From assembly GCA_015501055.1 (NCBI GenBank), contig JADNYV010000110.1:53317-117316 (forward strand): a stretch of 64,000 bases of DNA, in the 5' to 3' direction. Shown one piece after another: positions 59,578 through 64,000 of this stretch. The stretch's first letter is position 1. Each line of letters starts with the position of its first letter. Made by a program: the position numbers and the translations under genes. This DNA is from Mucidula mucida. Its lineage: Eukaryota > Basidiomycota > Agaricomycetes > Agaricales > Physalacriaceae. The notes under the pieces are model-generated. The model was given only the letters and a program-made list of their open reading frames with translations, had not been told where the DNA came from and did not search any database.

Positions 59578-60107
59578 TGTTATGAATCGCCATATTTTCA
59601 CATTTTCATCTTATCATATCTTATTGGGGGCCTTGTCTTATCAACCAATGGACTGTTTCATCATCTGTTTCGTCACCGATCATACTCCTTTTCATTACCA
59701 AAGCCGTACTCATGTTGGACACACGCCCAACACACGGATGACATCATACATGCCGATACCTCATGGACTCCCTATCGTATACACACCACCGACACTCGTA
59801 GCACATATGGTTGTTTCAGTATTATTACTCACATGCAGCTACCACTCGTATTTAATGGTTTCACGGACTAGTAGCATACAACACTGGGTCAAGGGCATGG
59901 AGTTAACCCTAGCGGAAACACATATGGACAAGGAGTTCCAAACACAGACTTACTAGTATATAAGCAGTAGTGTAGCATCATTGTACTTTAGTTCCGATCT
60001 CGTTTATACACCTGGCCTAGCCTAGTTCTATAAATGCGAACACTTCTTTCCCTCGAGTCTCTCTGTGGTATCTGGTTTAGTCTCGTGGCTATAGTCAGTT
60101 GCTAACA
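59578..60107 (+). repeat. LTR, plus orientation (5' LTR of a self-priming chromovirus)
   Basis: 530 bp, beginning TGTTATGAATCGCC and ending GCTAACA, so bounded by the inverted repeat TGTTA/TAACA. TATATAAG at 59957-59964 is followed 33 nt later by AGTTCCGATCT, the likely RNA start. The reverse complement of that start occurs just past the LTR (see next entry). The open frame running through it is non-coding LTR sequence. Flanking pentamer at 59573-59577: CTGAA. Confidence 0.85.
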
Positions 60108-60322
60108 GAAGATCGGAACTACTTTCTACCACCTACCACACATTCCTGATCGTCGATCAGCACTTCGCTGTTTGATCAGTGCACAGTCCCCCATCCCCTT
60201 TTCTGTTTACAGATTGACGGATTCCTAATTCCAGCGCACGTCCGCATACATGTGTATTGGTCCCAGTAGCGCCGGCTAACAGTTAGAGATAACTGCCTCG
60301 GGTGCTGGAAGTAGCCGCTCTC
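60108..60322 (+). other. retroelement leader with self-priming primer-binding site
   Basis: AGATCGGAACTA at 60110-60121 is perfectly complementary over 12 nt to TAGTTCCGATCT at 59989-60000, the predicted 5' end of the element's RNA. In Tf1/sushi elements the RNA 5' end folds back on such a site to prime reverse transcription. The leader stops at 60322, where an oppositely oriented LTR begins. Confidence 0.75.
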
Positions 60323-60851
60323 TGTTAGCGACTGACTAAGCCATGAGACTCAACCAGGTACCACAGCAAGCACTGAAAGAGAAAGCGTTCGCGTTCGTAA
60401 GACTGGGCTAGGCCAGGTGTATAAACGAGATCGGAACTAAAGTACAATGATACTACAATACTGCTTATATACTAGTAGGTCTGTGTTTGAGACTCCTTGT
60501 CCATACGTGTTTCCACTAGGGATGCTCCACGCCCTTGACCCAGTGTTGTATGCTACTAGTCCGTGAAACCATTAAATACGAGTGGTAACTGCATGTAAGT
60601 AATAATACTGAAACGACCATGTGTACTACGAGTGTCGGCGGTGTGTATATAATAGGGAGTCCATGAGGTATCAGCATGTATGATGTCATCCATGTGTTGG
60701 ACGTGTATCCGACATGAGTACGGCTTTGGTAATGAAAAGGGGTATGATTGGTGATGAAACAGATGATGAAACGGTCCATTGGTTGATAAGACAAGGCCCC
60801 CGATAAGATATGATAAGATGTGAAAGTGTAAAAAGATGGCGATTCATAACA
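60323..60851 (-). repeat. LTR, minus orientation (3' LTR of the right-hand Gypsy element)
   Basis: 529 bp and similar to the plus LTR in inverted orientation along its whole length, with the same TGTTA/TAACA ends. A purine-rich tract, AAGGAGGGGGTGA on the minus strand (about 60852-60864), abuts its start, as expected of a polypurine tract next to a 3' LTR. The TATA equivalent is at 60464-60471 and the RNA-start equivalent at 60428-60439. Confidence 0.85.
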
Positions 60852-61000
60852 TCACCCCCTCCTTAAGGCGCAAGTTCCATTCTGCGCCAGAGTCGCTCCA
60901 TGAGGGCTGCAGAGGGTAGCATGACGTCGAGGGGTTTGGTATCGGGCGGTGGCATGGGTCGGAATAAATGGGATGGAAACTGCGACATAGGAACTTCAAT

Positions 61001-62807
61001 TCAAGCAAGCACAGGTGGCTTCGGCTTGTTTGGGTACTGTTGGTGAAAATCACGGATAGCTTCGTCGGCATTCTTGAGATTGCATGCCGGTTCCCATGTC
61101 TGCTTGTGTGTGCCATAACCCTTCCAGTGAACCTTGTATTGAAAACCCCCGCGGTACTTTCGGGAATTAACCACTTTCTCAACCTCCCATTCCGGTTCGG
61201 CTCCTTCCAGCACAGGTGGTGGACGCGTGTCTCGGGGTTGTGTCGGAAATTGGGGCTCGTGGTAAGGCGTCAACAGGGCTTCATTGAACACGGGATGGAT
61301 GCTTTTCCACGTGTGAGGGATCTGGAGCTTGTAAGAACTTGTCCCGACTTTCTTGATCACTTTGAACGGCCCAAAGTGTTTGTCATCGAGCTTCTTCATT
61401 GGTCGGTCCGTGCTGAGATTTGTTCCTTCCAACCATACTTTGTCGCCCTCCTTGTACTCTACTGCCTCTGTTCGCTTCCTGTCATAAAACCGTTTCATGT
61501 CCTCTTTTGCCGTCTTCAATGCTGATCCCACTTCGTCCCATGTTTCCTCATACCGTCGGCAAACTCCTGCGCAGTCTCCTTTCTCGATGCCGTTTTCGGA
61601 GTGGTGCCTTTGTAGGGATGTCTGCCCATGTCTGCAAAGAACGGAGTGACTTTGGTCGCCAGTGAACTCCATCATTGTAGACGAATTGGCAGAGGGTAGC
61701 CATTTGTGCCAGTCGTTCTGATGGTAGTTGACAAATAACTGTAAGAAATGTTCTATCTCTTGGTTTAACCGTTCTGTTTGCCGTTTGCCTGTGGATGATA
61801 CGCCGTTGTAAAGTTCCTTCAATGCCCAACAGCCAGTACAACTCCTTCATGAAACGCGAGTGGTATTGCGGACCTCGATGTGTATCATCTGTCGCGGATC
61901 CCATTATAGGGAAAATTGATTGTGGTAAATACGAGCCATGCCTTCTGACGTCAGTGGTGTGTGTTGGTATAATGTGTAACCGCTTTGTGAAATGGTCCAC
62001 GAACGTGCTGATCACATTGTATCCTCCCGACTCCGGCAACTTGCCGATCATGTCCGTCCCAACTTTCTCCCATGGTTCGCTTGGTACGTCTATAGGATGG
62101 AGGGGTGCAGCCGGCTTTGCGCGATGTGACTTTGTAACTTGGCATTTTTGACACCCTTTCACGTATTTGCGGACGTCTCGGCTGATTCCTGGCCACCAAT
62201 AGGTGCATGTGATCAACTCGAGAGTCTTGTACCGTCCCGGATGCCCTGCAAGCTGTGCATCATGATGCATTCCAATAACTTTTCCCCGCAATTCCTTGTC
62301 CTTCGGTATGTAAATACGATCTTTCCACATAATAAGTCCATTTTCCTTCTCTTTCCATCCTTTTTCTTTGTTTTCTAATGCTTTTTGTATGTATCTGTCT
62401 TTGTTTCCTTTTCTTTGTTTGATTTTGTTAAGTAATTTGTCCTCCGGTGTAGCTACTATATGTAAAGAAAATTGAATTTGTGATATAAAAAACTCCGGTT
62501 TTAGCAAAACAACATTTACGTTATCTTTTTCCCTCTTCTTAAGGCCTGTCATCCTTGACAAGGCATCAGCTTTTCCCCTCGTCCTGCCTGGCTTATGAAT
62601 CATCTGTATATCATATTCCGCCAACTCCGTGACCCATTGCGCCTGCCTCCGGTTCAACTTCTGCGGCTTCTGGAAGTACTGAAGGTTTTGATGATCGGTA
62701 AAAACCTCCACCGTCTCCGTTGCTCCTAGAAGATACTGCCTCCAGTCATCAATTGAGTCCATAATAGCCATCATCTCTTTGTTGTAGATCTCATAATTGC
62801 GCTCCAC
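61001..62807 (-). pseudogene. Gypsy pol: RNase H C-part, integrase, chromodomain
   Basis: From 62807: RNase H tail (NYEIYNKEMMAIMDSIDDWR, EVFTDHQNLQYF, ADALSRM); the integrase zinc-binding HHCC region (HHDAQLAGHPGRYK...CQKCQ); and the integrase core (WEKVGTDMIGKLPES with its first Asp, FVDHFTKRLHIIPTH). The frame then slips around 61900-61560. The following frame (61822-61001) carries the GPY/F-type region (KHFGPFKVIKKVGTSSYKLQ) and a chromodomain (WEVEKVVNSRKYRGGFQYKV, HWKGYGTHKQTWEPACNL), which in the family directs integration to marked chromatin. Upstream in frame, a TAG at 62844-62846 replaces what is usually a Trp codon before RPVAFRS. Confidence 0.85.
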
Positions 62808-62976
62808 TTCGTTCAGCGCACAAGACCGAAAGGCTACTGGTCTCTATTTTCTGTCAATAAACTGGGAAAGAACCGCCCCGTTTGCATAGTTTGAGGAGTC
62901 CGCCTTGACTCGAAACTTGCCGTTGTCACGTGGTACGATCAGAACGGGTTCTTCCGTCATCCTCCGTTTCAACTCC

Positions 62977-63997
62977 TCAAACGCCCCATGCTGCTCCTCT
63001 TCCCCAACCCATTCGCCCTTCCCGGTTAGCCAATGTCAACGGCTTCGCTACTCCCGCAAATCCCCAAATGAAACATCGGTAGAAGTTGCAGAAGCCCAGA
63101 AATGACTGTACTTCCTTCTTCTTCGTCGGCCCCTTCCATTCCTTCACTACGGCCACTTTTGCCGGATCCATCTTCACTTCTCCTCCTCCAACAATAACTC
63201 CTAAGTAATCTACAGTATGTGCCTCAAAACTACATTTCTCGGGTTTTAAATACAACTTATTTACTCGTAATATCTAATACTCGTCGTACAATATGCTATG
63301 CTCCAAGTGTTCGTAAAGATAAGTATGTCGTCTAAGTAAACTATAACATGTCCTTCATCAATCAACTCCTTCAGAATGTGATTCATGAACGATTGGAACG
63401 TTGCCGGCGAGTTTGTAAGTCCGAAGAACATGACTGAGGGCTCGAACAGGCCTCGGTTTGTTCTAAACGCCGCTTTCCACTCATCACCTTCTTTGATCCG
63501 GATGTTATTGTAACCCCATCGGACATCCATCTTTGTGAAAACCTTTGCTCCCTTCAACTTGTCGATAAGCTCCTGAATCAACGGCAAGGGGTATCGGTTC
63601 TTGATTGTCATGTCGTTCAACTTCCGATAATCCTGTACTGGCCGAAGGCTTCCATCCTTCTTTTGACAAAGAAGAAGGGTGATGCCATAGGTGAAATTGA
63701 TGGCCGTATACGTCCCGTCCGTATGTTTTCTTCCAGGAACTCATCTAACGCCTTCTGCTCGGATGGACTAAGGGGATAAACCTTGCAGTCAACCGGTTTG
63801 GAACCAGGCGTAAGTTCTATCGCGTGATCCCAGGGTCTTCGCTCCGGTAACTTGTCAAAGTCCGCCTTGCTGAATACATCGGAAAATTCCTCGATGTAAG
63901 GTGCAGCAGCGGATGAAGGCTGTTGTGATCTCAGCTTTTCACCGCTTTTGCGATAGTTGTCCCAGTCCATCCAGAACAAACGCTCTCCCTCTTCCAA
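62977..63997 (-). pseudogene. Gypsy pol: reverse transcriptase, partial
   Basis: The frame 63997-63617 has DHAIELTPGSKP and [11 protein letters not shown], the start of the RT domain. A shorter A-run at 63661-63664 shifts it out of frame. The frame 63620-63261 resumes with [40 protein letters not shown] and the catalytic box [11 protein letters not shown] (YLDD). After another slip, the frame 63255-62977 gives LYLKPEKCSFEAHTVDYLGV and VQSFLGFCNFYRCFI. Adding single bases restores continuity, so the copy may be less damaged than it looks. Confidence 0.85.
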
Positions 63998-64000
63998 CTT

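Larger units (their letters stand above)
60852..64000 (-). mobile_element. Gypsy/Ty3 chromovirus (Tf1/sushi-like), partial, runs off the right edge
   Basis: Reading leftward, the order is reverse transcriptase, RNase H, integrase and a C-terminal chromodomain, then polypurine tract and LTR. This is the Ty3/Gypsy chromovirus order. Gag, protease and the 5' LTR must lie beyond base 64000. Coding frames are broken by several one-base slips and at least one in-frame stop. Confidence 0.9.

Noticed and set aside
59486..59956. 156-codon open frame (plus) and its mirror at 60516-60794 (minus)
   Set aside because: Both lie in the two LTR copies, partly over the LTR start; similarity between them reflects the repeat, not a protein family.
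62844..62846. Repeat-induced point mutation as the cause of the Gypsy element's damage
   Set aside because: Only one clear G-to-A-type stop was seen; most breaks are single-base losses and the sequence is not strongly AT-shifted.

Overview
The window is nuclear DNA of a filamentous basidiomycete, most likely an Agaricomycete. Almost every gene is broken by GT-AG introns of about 45-60 nt. The gene content fits too: tandem F-box/LRR genes, secreted glyoxal-oxidase-type copper radical oxidases, a local cytochrome P450 expansion, Tf1/sushi-type LTR elements and a PIF/Harbinger element. No rRNA, CRISPR array or prokaryotic feature is present.

Region 1 (0-23 kb) is the most distinctive part. After an F-box gene and an NmrA-like reductase come two divergently transcribed glyoxal oxidase/P450 pairs arranged as mirror images: GLOX-1(-)/P450-1(+) at 3.7-9.1 kb and P450-3(-)/GLOX-2(+) at 16.3-23.1 kb. 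Between them lie a Zn2Cys6 transcription factor, a small protein I cannot assign, and a further P450 (P450-2). A MITE-like element sits in the second divergent promoter. No polyketide synthase, peptide synthetase or terpene synthase is visible. The block therefore looks like a regulated oxidative module (H2O2-forming aldehyde oxidase plus monooxygenases), not a complete classical metabolite cluster.

Region 2 (23-42 kb) mixes F-box genes with ordinary cellular genes: an SLC41/MgtE-type Mg2+ transporter, the SAGA/ADA subunit Ada3 (NGG1), an RNA polymerase I A34.5-like subunit, a ferritin-like Rds1-type secreted protein, the bifunctional thiamine enzyme THI20 and an SDR oxidoreductase. A 1.3-1.5 kb segment carrying an unassigned gene is duplicated in inverted orientation at 26.7-28.2 and 41.0-42.4 kb. 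The second copy is decayed.

Region 3 (42-56 kb) holds two more related P450s (P450-4, P450-5), a PTEN-type phosphoinositide phosphatase lying between two inverted tRNA-Ile(AAT) genes, an acidic/proline-rich protein, a RING/coiled-coil protein and an AIF-like FAD oxidoreductase.

Region 4 (56-64 kb) is a nested transposon island. A PIF/Harbinger element has its transposase exon split by a hAT-like MITE with 8-bp target duplications. An LTR of a self-priming chromovirus lies just upstream of the transposase ATG, and next to it is a second, oppositely oriented Gypsy/chromovirus whose pol runs off the right edge.

A caution applies to the whole window. Several conserved single-copy genes (THI20, A34.5), a P450 and an RT domain are out of frame only because of single-base losses, often in short homopolymers. 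This looks more like residual long-read consensus error than true pseudogenisation, so many CDS below are given as full spans across such breaks.
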